Positions 1-12,420 of a DNA stretch of 64,000 nt are shown one piece after another. Every line of letters starts with the position of its first letter. Positions within the stretch are counted from its first letter, which is position 1. The stretch spans positions 227,850-291,849 of the forward strand of contig JTDE01000284.1 of NCBI GenBank assembly GCA_014338405.1. Reading direction: 5' to 3'. Below the pieces are notes generated by a model. That model did not search any database. It worked only from the letters and a program-made list of their open reading frames with translations, and was not told the origin of the DNA. This DNA comes from Paragonimus skrjabini miyazakii. Taxonomy: Eukaryota; Platyhelminthes; Trematoda; Plagiorchiida; Troglotrematidae. A program made the translations under genes and the position numbers.

Positions 1-159
1 AAACGATATAAATTGTCATTATACATTGCTAAATGTTCACAATCTGAAACCTCCTTACTAGCCTACTAGACGCACACTATGATAAAATGAAAACATTGTT
101 TTCTATCAGGTTGTGCAATATATATAGCAATATTATTCAAATGACAATTTATATCGTTT
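1..159. mobile_element. MITE-like element with 20-base terminal inverted repeats
   Basis: Bases 1-20 are the exact reverse complement of bases 140-159. The 119 bases between them are AT-rich and hold no open frame. This looks like a short non-autonomous DNA transposon, but the inverted repeat begins at the first base of the window, so it may be longer on the left, and no target-site duplication can be checked. Confidence 0.5.
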
Positions 160-3100
160 CGAAATGTTTAAACCATCTTCTGTTCGTTTTTCATCTACAG
201 TCATCTCGGACTAAAATAACAACTGTTTTTAACATTTAATTTGCTTACTGTTACACTTATGGTTTGAATAAAAACTCTCACTTGATAGGAAATTTTCATT
301 GAACATAAGAGGTTGAGATGTCGTCCTATGGAGATCGTGGCATCCATATGATGCCAGAATTTAAAAACACTCATATAACACAAATTAGCTTAACGTTTTT
401 GCCTAAGTGCCCCTCCATCCGTGAGTGATTTGCACTTACTTAGGTGCGGCGAGTCAAAATGGCGGTTTTATTTCAGTTAATTCGAATCACACATTTCAAA
501 TTTATTCTATCCCTTCTCGTTGTGAACTGATATTGTCTAGTTTAAAATTACTACGATCTGAAGGGTACTTGGACGACACTCTCTGCCCAGATAATCCTTC
601 CTATCCATAGGCTGTATGGAAAAATTCAGCTGAACGGGTTAGTGGAATTAGTTGTTCTTTGACTGACATAAAATTAAAGATCTGAAGATCTACAACTGAA
701 AAATCAAGTTTTCTAACATTCTGCCTGCATAATATTTACCGAAACGTATGTAAGTTATAGAAAGTCAGCAATGCACCATAATGAAGACAAAATATGAGGA
801 GACCCACTATTGCATTCATCTATCACAGTGGAATATTGACAAACTCATTACGTTGTAGTTCATAACAAGCAATGACCATAGTCACTGATTGTTCCTCTGC
901 CGAGACATCTTTGTCTGACAGAAATAACCCATCCAGTTTTCTCAGTATTCCACTGTGTCCTGTGACCCCAAAACAATTCTGAGGGATAGGTAGATTCCCA
1001 GCAGGTTCAACATGAAATAAACGAATAACGAATTGGTGTTTATGGTCTTTCGAAAATCCAACAGACAAAGAACAGGAATGTCCAGGTGATAGTCGTACGT
1101 ATGATAATCGAATGTATAATACTGTCCTCGCTGTTGCTCAATGTATGTCCACCAGTTTATCTGCTTTTGTATTGCGCCAACTAGTCATTATCCACGGACA
1201 GACGTTAGACATTATCCCACTGTAAAGGTCTGTATACGTTCCTTTCAACAGGATGAAATGTCCGTCATTTCCAAACCACTTTTGTATATAACTTTTGAGC
1301 CAGGGGTTGGAGACAGTCAGCTTGGGTGCTGGCTAAGTCATTTTCAACTATGACCTATTTGATGTATATTTAGTTGCGGATGATTTGTCACGAGGACGTT
1401 GCAATAATCAACTGTAGAATGATAGCATCCCTTTGACTCTCTCGAGGTTAATTTGCTGCCGAATGCTGGGAAAAATCACACTTCAGAGATGTCAAACCCA
1501 AACATTTTCTGCTATACTTCATTAATGCTGAGTAAGGTCAGCAATATTCCCAGGACACAACCGTGGTGCTTTTAGGCAGCCGTGTAAAATAAAGAATGTC
1601 TAGTGAATCATGACATGACAGATTCTACCATCATGAACTAAGGCTGTTCATGGGAAAAACACGTTTGTGGAAGTAGACCATGTGGCACTTGATAAATGAG
1701 TTTGAAAATTCGGAAAATTGATGACAGGTATAGGGTCATGACCGCAAGTCAAGAACGGATTGCTGTTGATACCATCATACATTTTCGTAGAAATCCATTC
1801 TGATACCAATATAATGTCAGTCAGTAATAGTTATTTTTTTGAGCGGGTGATATGATATATATTTCACAAGGTTCTAAGAGAATGGTTATCACCTACCATA
1901 CTGTAACATTCAACCAGAAGATCACACGGAGATTTCGCCCAATACGCAATATGCAGCGGTATTAGAATAACCAAAAATGATAGAGGTACATAGGTATTAC
2001 AGAGTTGCGTTTAAATACAACTGTCCTCTTTATTCGTCTGACTGTCCGCCGACTCAAGATCTTTATACACTACTTTGACGTAGCGATCTGAAAGATGGGC
2101 AAAGCAACCGCATAGGAATTACCACCTTGAATTCAACGCATGCGCGCTTACTCGTCTCGATCGCGCGTTGCAATATAAATGAGAAGGACGATAGATAGTT
2201 TCTAGGGCGTAGAAAAATGTGTGCAACAAGAATCCGCATGGAAAATTCCTACGACGATGCGGGAGAAATTTCCATGAAATGTCTGTTTTGAACCGACCGT
2301 AAGGAAATGATTGAAATTAAATAGTCGGGAGCGATGTGAGTAAAACTGATTGTTTTGTTCTGTTAGAGATATGCAACGATACATTACGTCCGTTTCCCCA
2401 AAGTTATCTTCATATGCCACGGCAATGTCACTAGTCTCAAAGGTGACTTTGTAGTTCAGTCAGAACAACAAAAGACTTGAATTGTTATCCATAAGAAAGT
2501 GGCGTTTTTAGTTAAAGAAAATAACTTCAATGTACTATTTACAGCTTTTTCCACATACCAAGATGCTATTATGACAAAATGTAAATCCATAACGTCCAGA
2601 TCAGTTGATTGTATTCTTCAGTACTACGTGGCAATTTTTCGGTTCGTAACTAATTGTTATGAGGTTGAAGTGATGATGGACCTCATGGAAGAGAAACTCA
2701 ATGAAAGCAAGTTTCATAAGTCAGCATAATGGAGTGTACCTGGTTGTTTTGGCGACAATTGAAAAGATGACGATGTGATAGTTTATGCTATTACAAATTC
2801 AGCATAATTAAACATGCAGACCATTAGCTACTTTGCAGAATATTGAATCCATTAACACTGCAGGCGGAAGACCACAGTCGACTGAACTTTATGGTGTAAG
2901 AATAATCCATCACATATATGATCCACGTCATATCGCGCAATACAAATCGAGAAATCTAGCAATGAGGTGATTTGACTTAGAAAGCTTTTTGTCAGGCCAA
3001 ATATATTGCTCTCTAAGAGAGAATTGGAGCGAGTTTACCTTTTGTATCATGATGCGGGAAATAAGGCCAGAGAGCTCACGGTGCCCGGCAATCGTTCGTG

Positions 3101-3200
3101 GCACGTTAACCGGAAGATTACTAGTTGAGAAAATCGTTGTCCATGTGAGATGAGGAGCCGCCATTGACTGATAGGTTTGGCGTCCGAGCGCAACACACTC
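160..3200. other. No gene recognised
   Basis: Only short open frames without recognisable family motifs, splice-linked structure or RNA gene signals are present. Some of it may be old repeat sequence, but I cannot assign any. Confidence 0.5.
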
Positions 3201-3592
3201 AAAATGGCGAAAGACTGCCGCAACTGTGTGCATCCCAAGGTCTCTATATTTCTAATACTGCATTCCAACACAGTCATTCCCGTTTTCAAAAAGGGGGCCC
3301 GAACTCTATGCGACAACTATAGCGGCATGAGTTTAATGTCTTTTGCGTCCAAGTTACCCACTGGTCTCATTTTACGCAAGGAACAGGCGGGATTCCGATC
3401 CGGTCGATGGTGTATTGATCACATTTTTACCTTGCGACGGATCTTAGAACATCGGCACTGTTAAGGACAGCCGACGGTCGTGGAATATTTTCGGACCTGA
3501 AGGCTGCTTTTGATTCAGTTGCTCGCAGCGTTCTCTGGAGATGTCTCCTTCGCAAGGGGGTATCAGGGAAATACGTGAATCTATTGAGATAA

Positions 3593-3991
3593 TTGTATAC
3601 CCACTCTGCAAGCATGGCGAGAGTTTATGGACAACTATCTCGGGCGTTCATCACTTCAAGTGGTGTTCGTCAGGGGTGTCCGATTTCCCCCTTCCTGTTC
3701 AATTTTGTCATGTACGATATTCTGGAGAGTGCGCTTCGGGAATCCAGTGGACTTGGTGTTGAGCTTTTTCCTGGTGCTAGGTTGACCGATCTGGAGTATG
3801 CGGACGACATTGTATTACTTAGCCCCCCTGCCGAAGACATGCAGACCATGCTGAACAATGTGAGCGACCGAGCTGGTTTGTATGGAATGCCTTTCGCACC
3901 TTCAAAATGCAAAGTGCTGCTTCAAGACTGGGGCATTTCTACTCGTACTTTCTTTATTGCAGGTGATCCGCTTGAGACTATGAACACTTAA
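3593..3991 (+). pseudogene. LINE reverse transcriptase core fragment
   Basis: This is the longest surviving frame of the LINE (132 codons). It holds RT motif B (GVRQGCPISPFLFN) and motif C with the two catalytic aspartates (YADDIVLL), followed by the thumb region (PSKCKVLLQDW). It ends at a stop where the related elements continue, and the upstream palm motif A lies in another frame. It is a relic and not a host gene. Confidence 0.8.
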
Positions 3992-4113
3992 GCATAATTG
4001 GGTTGCACTATCTCGTCAGCCTGTAATATTGCTGGTGAAATATCAGCGAAATAATAGAGGCAGGAGTTGCCTTTGCCAACCTGCGTCGTCTTTGGCTTCG
4101 AAAAGGCGTTCGG

Positions 4114-4673
4114 TTGTCGCTGAAAGGAAGAGTATATAATGCTTGTGTACGTTCCATTTTGCTTTATATTTCGAAACCGTGGCCTGTTCACAAAGAAGAT
4201 ATCAACAAGCTTGCTGTGTTTGACCATCGTTGTCTCCACGAATTGGCCCATATTAAGTGGACTGATGACATGAGCAATGTGCAGTTCGCCGGCGCGTATT
4301 CCGGAACGCTCGTGATGCGCGATCAATTGGTCAACTAATCACGTTGCACAGCTTGCGATGGTTGGGTCACGTACTCCGTTTGTCATCTGATCGTTTTCTT
4401 CACCAGGCATTACATAATGAGACCACCAACACTTGGGTGAAACCACATGGTGGTCAAGCAACAACGTGGTCACGAAATATGAAAACCTTGACTGCTCCAT
4501 TGAGCAAAGTGGGTAGGTGTCGCCCGCCTGGATGGGGTCCTCGTGATCACTCAAACCGCTGGTTAGAGACGCTATCTGAGATGGCAATGTGTCGCAGTCA
4601 ATGGCGTACCTGTATCCATACCATTTCCGCTCCTTCCTCTTCGTCTTCTCTCAACAATTTTCAATCTTCTTAG
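4114..4673 (+). pseudogene. LINE C-terminal region fragments
   Basis: Two overlapping frames (4114-4338 and 4344-4673) together encode the C-terminal region of the same LINE: LLYISKPWP, FDHRCLHELA, RWLGHVLRLS, VGRCRPPGWGPRDH and RSQWRTCIH. A frameshift or small deletion near 4338 separates them. Confidence 0.7.
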
Positions 4674-4758
4674 TAACGTTTTCTTCTAGGATATTCCACG
4701 TCACTGTTGAGGTGAACGGCGATCCGAGCCACAGTACCTTTGGTCAGCCTCATGGTTG

Positions 4759-4795
4759 GTACGATGATGATGATGATTATGACGATGAAGATTCG
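4759..4795 (+). repeat. GAT-rich simple repeat at LINE 3' end
   Basis: An imperfect run of GAT triplets directly follows the LINE 3' region. A short simple-repeat tail is usual for LINEs of the RTE/CR1 kind, so this is probably the 3' end of the insertion. Confidence 0.5.
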
Positions 4796-4800
4796 GAGTC

Positions 4801-7800
4801 TTGTATAAGGCATTCTGCCTTTCATCTGTTTATGAGCCAACACGGCAAACTATAACATCACTTTCTGTGTGGGATGTTCAAGCAACAGCAACTTGACGGA
4901 CAAACATTGGAGTACAAAAGCGTCTCGGTCAGTGTTCATTTGCGAATATGTCAATAACATTTTGGTAAGCGACAGAAAATCAGGATACACTCTGAAACCA
5001 GTAAATCGACTGAAAGTAAGGTTACGGATGACATGGGAATATGGTAGTCGCTTGATCCGAGCACATCACAGGAGTATAAGTCTAAAACAGTTTTTAGAAA
5101 GCTGGTTGGTCACAGCCATGGAACCATCTATATATTGGTTAGCTTGCGATTCAGATAGATAATTCCAGACAGAGATGTGTAAAAGTATTCAATGCACTGT
5201 TTGGCGTAGTGCTGTTACAATTCAAGGAAACATACCAACAGGAATGGGAATGAACATAAATGAGAATGGACTAATCGCAAGATAACTTGATGGTATGCCT
5301 TAAAATGCTTCATGGACGTGGTATTTATTTGTCCAGGCCAGTAAGTATCTTGCACTTGAAAAGCGATGCTAAATATAATGTCTCATGGTGAATTGGATGA
5401 GTATGACTTATTAATTGAATAGTAATCCGTATAATGAACCAAATGCAGCCCCCCGAACAATGGAAAAGTAAACCATTCACATAAGACGACATGCCAATGA
5501 GTAAAAGAAGGAGAACTAAAACGATAAAACATAACAAAGAAGGTTTCTGGTGAACTATTGACGCAACACAAAACGTACTGTGAGGCAAAGATGGCCAGAA
5601 AAACAGCACTCCATCGAAACTGGATCAAAGGAAATTAGTAAGATCTGCTTCAAATGTTGCATTAAAAGCTTCAGGGTAAACTGACGCCTTTGAAAAGCGA
5701 AGTCTAAGATTCATTTGAACAGATCATTGCAACAATGCAACAGGTGTACATTCTAATTTGGTGGATTTATAAAGATAAATACAGCAATAATTGCAAAAAA
5801 CGGTGGCCACAAAGGTACACAGTGCACATTGTTTACCTATGTAAACTGGTAATAACTAACGGGACATTCAGCACAAAGATTGACAGTGTTTGCACATAAT
5901 TAGCTACTATCTTTTTGGAAGAATGAACCCTTCATTTTTTGTTGCGCAACTTAATCCACAGTCATTCCTCGGTCTACTTATGAACTAACACCTCATTGGA
6001 CTCCAATTTCCCTATTACATCGTTTATTTGACTTGTAGCTTCAATACAGTCAGAATGAAACATTGGGGGAATCGTTTAGCGTTATACGGGCTCATACTAG
6101 GATGTGAACGTAAACCAGATAATTTAATCGCCTCTTTATTTTCTACTGTCATAATTAGCCCAGCAGTTGCATATAATTCACAGATTATCTCAAATTCGCC
6201 ATTTGACAATAACGGTTTTTTCAACGATGGTGTAATTTGGCTGGCAGTGAACAGCAATAGTAGCTGAGTCGCGAAGGACGTCTACCGCATAGCTATTGTG
6301 TAACATAATCTCAACAAAGGTGCGACGACATGCAAACGTGAATAGACGTCCATTTTTAGAATCGCTGAAAGTCTGGATATATATCATTCGCATATTAACA
6401 ATGACAATTCATTGGACACATGTTTCTCGGGACTATGCTCGCCTAGAGTGTAATAGACAGAGTTTCCACCAGGACACTCTTGCACTAAGTGGCTTACGAC
6501 CACAAAATTTCTGTTATGACTTGTGCTTAAAAGTGGTGTATTCTGATGTGAGCTTAATTTAATTCGGGGGTGACAAACCATAGGAATAATCTTTTTCTCC
6601 GAGAATCTAAAGGTGTAATTAACATGGCTGAAGAGGTTGATCTCAACATTATTTGCCAAACGAAACTTCGAATGGTATTCAGTCATTGCTATACTTATCA
6701 TGGTTATGCCAGACGGCTTCCGTCAACAGTATCCGAGCGTAGCCGTCTCACCCTCATCGAAGTCACTAGCTGTGCCTCATAATTTTGGGTTTTCTTCCAG
6801 TCGATCGAGTGGCCAAGATAAGATGTTAATTATTGAAACAGTTTCTCCGGATAATGAAGGTTGTACTTTCCACGAATAACTGGCAAACGCAAATGATAAG
6901 CAACGACAGTTCAGCCCACTTTTATTTGCCATTTGAAGTTCCATCTTTAAAACTAGCCAATGCAAAGCGAGTGTCAACAAATTTCAGGACAGTTGAATAA
7001 GTTCCTCCAATTAACCAAATCGAACCTACTGGTGTCATTTAAAATAAACGAGCATCCACTGTACATGGTGGGATGTTCGCAATAGCGTGGGCTACGCCAA
7101 ATCATTTCTCCTCAGTCAGAGGCAGCATCAAGTCTATAGCTTGCAAGCTTGATTACACTGTACATTTCTGGCAACGTTGCTCTGAACCAGACTCGTCGAA
7201 GATTGGTAATCGCGAAGAGGATCTAACCTGCTTTCCCAGAGTATGCATGCGACCGTAGCTGCATTCACTACGGTGATAATGTTCAACGGCTTGGTGTACA
7301 CCAGACACACAAACCATTTTTTCAATGAACAACTGTTCATCTGTCTTGCTCAAAAAGCTCATTAGAATTGGTCCTCACGCTTTTCGGCGGTTCCGTGAAT
7401 TAAGTATGTTTCCTCCGTGTACTAGTTATCTAGTGCAATCCTCTTTGTTTGAACATTGTTTATGACTGCCCTTGTGAAATTGACGATACCTCCGGTTTGG
7501 GCTTGGTTTGAATTCATCACTGAATCCCCAGCGTATAATATACTGTTGTGTTCATTGTTCGTTCATGTAAACCTCGTCTGGGCTAGTGTACAAGACTTTA
7601 TAACCAGTGGGACTGATACAGACGGCGAAATTTTATGTTTCTAAGTAAGCCCATAACACGGTTACCTTGACATTGAAAAGGTGTAAATCAATGCTTGCGC
7701 CGCACTTATTACGTATGAAACATAATTCTTCAAGATGGCGATTTGATGGGATATGCAAGTTTGGCACGCTGGTTTGTCGGCCTACCTTTTGACCATTTCT

Positions 7801-8330
7801 TCTATGTGTGCTGTTCCCACATCTGTTGTAAGGATAAACCTTGTAACGCTTCTTGACTGGTAAGTATTGCCGAACCGTTTTCGACAAGTTGGACGGGTGA
7901 GATAACGGAGATAAACTGAAATTATCATCATCGGTCACGACAACCATCACATCCAATAAAGTGGTACAGTTTTCCAGCCCCAGTTCAGTGCTGCAACAGT
8001 TGCCAGCTATCAGCAGGTTATGACACAATCGCACGCCAACACCTAGCAAGTGGATTCAGCGATACTATTGACATATTTTTATAATTACTGCATATCAACA
8101 TATTTTTTAACTTGTTCTGTACGTTACTTAATTAATTTGCAGGTGGACAAATGAAAAATGTAACATAGATCTTTGATTACTAATGAGTAGTCAGCTGATT
8201 CATTAACTTCAAGCTGAAGGTTAATCACATTTGATGTCATGTTTCGTTCCCAAACAGACGATGGGACAATGCAATTATTGTACACAAGATGAAGCAGTTG
8301 ACAGTTCAGATATAATACTTTGATCATGTC
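4801..8330. other. No gene recognised
   Basis: There are short open frames only, and none shows a family motif I recognise. The longest is treated separately (7633-8049). Confidence 0.45.
7633..8049 (-). other. Unassigned open frame, 138 codons
   Basis: This is the longest uninterrupted frame in the first 11 kb. The translation has a basic, Cys/His-containing stretch (YPYNRCGNSTHRR) that faintly recalls a retroelement gag zinc knuckle, but the second Cys pair of a CCHC motif is missing. There is no supporting neighbour, splice structure or composition bias. It may be chance or an old retroelement piece. Confidence 0.15.
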
Positions 8331-8337
8331 CAATGTA

Positions 8338-8450
8338 TGTTCGATGGCACGATGGTTAGCACGGTTGTCTCATAAAAGCACGGTTTCAGTCCGAATACTG
8401 AACAGACACTAGAAATTAGCCCAACCAAAGGCGAAAGTCGAGTTTGATGA
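8338..8450 (+). repeat. tRNA-derived SINE-like sequence
   Basis: A pol III A-box-like block (TGGCACGATGGTTAGCACGG) is followed about 30 bases later by a B-box-like block (GGTTTCAGTCC). This spacing is typical of a tRNA-derived SINE head. No full cloverleaf forms, so it is not a tRNA gene. I found no second clear copy in the window. Confidence 0.4.
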
Positions 8451-8459
8451 TTCTTTTTT

Positions 8460-9950
8460 ATCGAATTTAGGTAAATAATCTATCCAAACGTAACCCCTAC
8501 GATTAGGTATGAGTAATACTGTACCATGAATGTTTGTTGGATATCACACTAAAAGGAATTCTACGAAATAAAACCATGACTTAATTATAACAATTCCAGA
8601 AATCAGTAACTTCTAAGAATAAGTCTGATAAAGTGAAGAAATGCCAAAATGTTGTGCACCATATCCAGCATTTGAAAACATGGAGATAACAAGCTGGAAG
8701 ATACGGCTGGAAAATTGTATATGCAACATGCGGAAGGTTTCAACAAACTGCAAATGGTTTTAGAGATCCCTTGGCAGCGAAGAACAAATTCTAGGTTTTC
8801 ACCTTCACACAAGCCGTAACGAATATAAAATAGTGTACAACTATCCACGGTCAAGTATCTTTCGTCGTCGAGAAAAAGTACTTACTTTTTCCGTGTTTAT
8901 TCATTAGATGTTCATTATCTGTACTGATCATCTTCTGGGGTTTTCTAAGTACGTAACACTGTGAATTGGCAGTAGGATTTGTTTTAGCTTACGAGTAGCT
9001 ACCATCGTTTGCACTAAAAGCTGGTCGCCTACTTGCTGTAAGACCATCAGTGTTATTATTTTCGTACCGAACTCTCTTCTCATGTTAAGGTAACCCTCTT
9101 CATAATATACACATTCCTTACGATACACTGTGTTCCGTACTAGTTAATAGAAATATGCATCCATCATCTAATTCATTGTGGAATTAACACTCTGTGTGCT
9201 CCCTTCATCGTGATTTACTATTTTAAACCATATCTAGTTGGGTATTACATAAACATAAAAATCTGATTACCTCAATGATCATGTAACCAGGCAAACAAAT
9301 TTATATGAAATGGGTCAAAAGATGACGTTCATGATCATTGACGACACATCAAAACGTAAAATATCGCCCGAAGTATTCAGTATTTTTGAGTTAAAAATAA
9401 ATGGAAAGTCGTGACTGCGGATGAATCGATTACACTTTACTCGCGTCAACTCGTGTCTACCTCTTGGACTATTGAACTGATGAAGCAGTGGTTATGCGCT
9501 ATTTGGGTTGATTGTCTTTTGGGGGATAATGTGGTCGTGCTAAATTCAAGGACGTAGTGTCCAAATGGGGACATCCCGAGTACCTGGTCAGAAGTTCAAC
9601 CACCAATCGTGATAAAGATAGGCAGTAGTGCCGGTCACTAGTAGGAGAGAAACTGAAGACTAGTGATTATTTTTAAAAGGATCTATTGACTGAAAGGTCC
9701 ACCGAAATCATACAAAAGATGATCTAATCTGGGTGAGTATCAAGATGTATCAAGAAAACTTCCGACTACGTATAAACGAGTATTAAATCCGGCAACGTTG
9801 CCGTTATCATATAACAATAATCCCCGTTTTCACAAGCACCAAGAACATAATTCGAAAATCCGACAGGTAAAAGTTGATCACAACTGGGTAAGGCTAGTGC
9901 TATTTGGACCAGTCAATTTATTCATTTGAAATATGGCAGGTGAAATCAAA
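8460..9950. other. No gene recognised
   Basis: I see no coding, RNA or repeat feature that I can support here. Confidence 0.45.
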
Positions 9951-9951
9951 T

Positions 9952-10123
9952 ATCAGCGCCGAAAGAAGAAATATGTTGCGATATGTTAACATTTCGTTTA
10001 CTCTCATCAGTCGCAAACGTAAAACATGCAAGTTATATATGACAGACAATTAGAGATAGACAGGGTATGGACACGTATACAATCACACCACGTATTATGT
10101 CATCACCACCACGGCAACCCTAT
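9952..10123. repeat. Left inverted arm of PLE
   Basis: This is the reverse complement of 10354-10525. The match stops abruptly at both ends (after ATCAGCGCC outside and CCCTAT inside). Confidence 0.85.
9975..10017 (-). ncRNA. Hammerhead-ribozyme-like motif (type I), left arm
   Basis: On the - strand the order is a stem I strand (TTGCGA), CTGATGA, an 8-base stem-loop II starting G and ending C, GAAA, a short palindromic stem III (TGTTAACA), a TA cleavage dinucleotide and the pairing stem I strand (TCGCAA). Stem I pairs over 6 bases. Stem II has only one obvious pair, as in minimal hammerheads. It lies just downstream of the PLE ORF on the same strand. Self-cleavage is inferred from the motif only. 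Confidence 0.65.
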
Positions 10124-10310
10124 AGGTTGCTTCACCCACTTTTGTGCACATAGCGCCGGCTGGTGAGCTCTAATCAGCATGGCTTCGCTAAAGGCCAGCA
10201 GTTTCGGGTTCGGATGACGTAACAATATTTTGAAAGAGTTAACTGGGACCACTGGTGACCTGTTATCATAAGGTGTCTGGCAGTCCATTATGCGGGGCTT
10301 CGAGTAACAG
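10103..10310 (-). pseudogene. PLE ORF C-terminal end (after the GIY-YIG domain)
   Basis: The translation contains SFKILLRHPNPKLLAFSEAM and ALCAQK, the C-terminal signature seen in the longer PLE copy at 44.4 kb (FRILLRHSNSRFLRFAEAVA, LKPALCVQK). The preceding HLMITGH block is in another frame, so there is a frameshift near 10255. The RT and endonuclease core are absent. Confidence 0.75.
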
Positions 10311-10353
10311 ATTCACTGGTTTCCGGTCGTTGTGTCATGCGCCGTTTTAACCG

Positions 10354-10525
10354 ATAGGGTTGCCGTGGTGGTGATGACATAATACGTGGTGTGATTGTAT
10401 GCGTGTCCATACCCTGTCTATCTCTAATTGTCTGTCATATATAACTTGCATGTTTTACGTTTGCGACTGATGAGAGTAAACGAAATGTTAACATATCGCA
10501 ACATATTTCTTCTTTCGGCGCTGAT
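10354..10525. repeat. Right inverted arm of PLE
   Basis: Inverted copy of 9952-10123; see that entry for the boundaries. Confidence 0.85.
10459..10502 (+). ncRNA. Hammerhead-ribozyme-like motif, right arm
   Basis: This is the mirror copy of the left-arm motif, on the opposite strand. It has CTGATGA at 10467-10473, GAAA after an 8-base stem-loop II, and the same 6-base stem I pairing. Because the arms are inverted, the element can present a ribozyme on either strand. Confidence 0.6.
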
Positions 10526-11298
10526 GAAGTTATTGAAGGGAACCCAGTGTTTCAAGAAATCAAATATGACTTGATACTTATCACTGGGCCTATGGTAATT
10601 TTCACAAGCAGTCAAATCGTTCTTAGGTAAGGTAAAACAGGGTGTTGAACGAAATCTGGTCCCATGTACAGATAACGAAGATGATCATACTGTTTACCAG
10701 TGCTTTGCTGCAAATATCGGTTTATGTAAACAACGGTTGTTGATTGTGTTTCCTGAAAAACATGGTAATTGCAAACCACACTACAAAAAACACATTGTTC
10801 ACAAATGCGTCGCTTTTAGCTGACTGGCAGGAGTCAATACATATGCAAATAACCAAACTGTCCTTTGTTGTTATCCGTAAGTAATTTTGCCACACAAGTG
10901 TCTGTCCGTCTGCATACATCAAAAACAGAAGTGAACACCCTTTCGTATTCTACTCGTTTAGTCCACAAACGTTTACTGCGGTTTCATCCAGGAGCGACTA
11001 AGGTTAATCTCTGCTTTAACCTGCTTTGTGTTGAATGCAACCATGTGATTGGTTCATTCAGTCCAGCAAGAGAAGACTGGTGCACTCACAGGTGGTCATG
11101 ACAAGTTGACGATAACAACTTCATTATGGTAATTTGAGTTCAGCTAGAGTGCTATACAAATATAACTAAAACAACAAGAACGTTGGGCTCTCACAGTCTG
11201 TACCAAGTTATACAAAGTCTATTCTGTACAACTGGAATCGTGTAGCAAAACATGCAGCTTCCAGTTATGTATTTCTGAGAGACAAAGGAAATTTTCCA
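10526..11298. other. Upstream flank of gene A
   Basis: I see no convincing TATA element or initiator. The frame of gene A is open from an in-frame stop at 11167-11169, but has no ATG before 11299. The promoter and any 5' untranslated exon are therefore not located. Confidence 0.4.
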
Positions 11299-12420
11299 AT
11301 GTCACAGTCATCAGCCATAGTGCGACACAATGAATCAGAAGTTGGCCGCAAATTGACCACAACTTCAAAACGAAGCAGTAAGAAACTGACAGACAATGCG
11401 GCAAACGTTGTAAATGAAATAGATATCGATTCTGCAGATGTTTCCTATATCGCGGAAGGCTTCAATTATCAAGTGTTCAGTAATACGACCGCATCAGTGC
11501 CACCTTTGTCAAATTTGCATAACTCATCCTTTTCGTTAAAAAAACCAAAAGCACTGGTTCATCAGTTAGCGAAACGTTTGGATCGATACAAGATATTATC
11601 GAGCGGGAAATGTCAATTAAGAAAATGGTCATGGCGCAATTCATGTTTGGCTTCCACAGGATTCGTTCTACTTCTAATCATGTTGATCATATTGGGGATT
11701 CAGTGGCACACCGCCCGTTATGAACAGTGGCTTCGTCGACACCAATGTCTCAACCATCTCTGCCTAACTTCAGCTGGACAATTTCATGCCAAGCTGAATA
11801 AAACTGTCTCGCCATGTGACAATTTCTATCAATACGCTTGTGGTCAGCACTTCAGACCTCATCATCAAACGGTGAAACCTGATACTCCGAGTGCTCAAGG
11901 TATGCACGCTTATCAAACATCATATAACCGTGGAGCAGCGCTACATTTGAATCAAGTAAAGTGGCGCCAGCTGGTACGCATTCATCGACCTGCTATTGAT
12001 CATCTTACAGAACTGAATGTTCATGCAACGATACAGGGTTTGCATAACATATACAACACGCTTTGGACCAAACCGAGCTCTGCCAAATTCAAAGTAGCTC
12101 AATTCTTTTCCTCTTGCACCAATCGCATGTACAGTGGTTCGTCCGGTATGCGCTCATTTGTACAACAAGTTATCAACAGTATTGGGGGGATCTGGTTACT
12201 GGACAAGAAAGCTACCAACGAGACAGGAGCTGGCGATGCGAATGCCACTCAGGGTTGGCCGGCCTACATGTTCTGGAGTCCAGATATCGATCGAGGTCTA
12301 CAGCTGTCGGCTAATTGGTCATGGATGAAAGCCATCATCCAGTTGCAAGCTGATTTGCATGTCGGTGTGTTTGTTGATTTTGGTCTTTTGAAGCAATATT
12401 ATTCAAATCCCAAAATAAAT
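11299..12420 (+). CDS. Gene A exon 1: cytoplasmic tail, membrane anchor, M13 N-terminal domain
   Basis: This exon covers residues 1-374. The start is the first in-frame ATG after the stop at 11167. The tail is rich in Ser, Lys and Arg. The membrane segment is STGFVLLLIMLIILGIQW. It is followed by paired cysteines and CDNFYQYACGQ, the best M13 hallmark in the gene. Possible N-glycosylation sites include NKT, NET, NAT and NWS. It ends with a strong donor (GTAAGT at 12421) in phase 0, after a block (VGVFVDFGLLKQYY) matching the family's F-V-D region. The tail is longer than in most M13 proteins. Confidence 0.9.

Larger units (their letters stand above)
3230..4800 (+). mobile_element. Degenerate non-LTR retrotransposon (RTE/CR1-type LINE), 5'-truncated
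   Basis: Reverse transcriptase fragments occur in the right order on one strand but in several frames. They are: FKKGAR near 3285; EQAGFRSGR near 3380; a DLKAAFDSVAR block near 3497; RQGCPISPFLFNF near 3670; the catalytic YADDIVLL near 3797; and the C-terminal blocks LLYISKPWP, FDHRCL and RWLGHVLR between 4150 and 4380. The endonuclease half is absent and the segment between the palm motifs SKL and EQAGF is deleted. The 3' end runs into a GAT-rich stretch at 4759-4795. The clade call rests on my memory of flatworm LINEs of this type; RTE and CR1 are both possible. It is dead because of several frameshifts and stops. Confidence 0.8.
9952..10525 (-). mobile_element. Short Penelope-like element (PLE) with 172-base inverted arms
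   Basis: Two arms, 9952-10123 and 10354-10525, are inverted copies of each other over 172 bases, with a single mismatch noticed (T/C around 10075). The 230-base centre holds the C-terminal end of a PLE ORF on the - strand. Each arm holds a hammerhead-like core. PLEs are known to carry terminal repeats in varied arrangements and hammerhead ribozymes. The near identity of the arms suggests recent insertion or arm-to-arm copying, although the ORF is reduced to about 60 codons. Confidence 0.8.
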
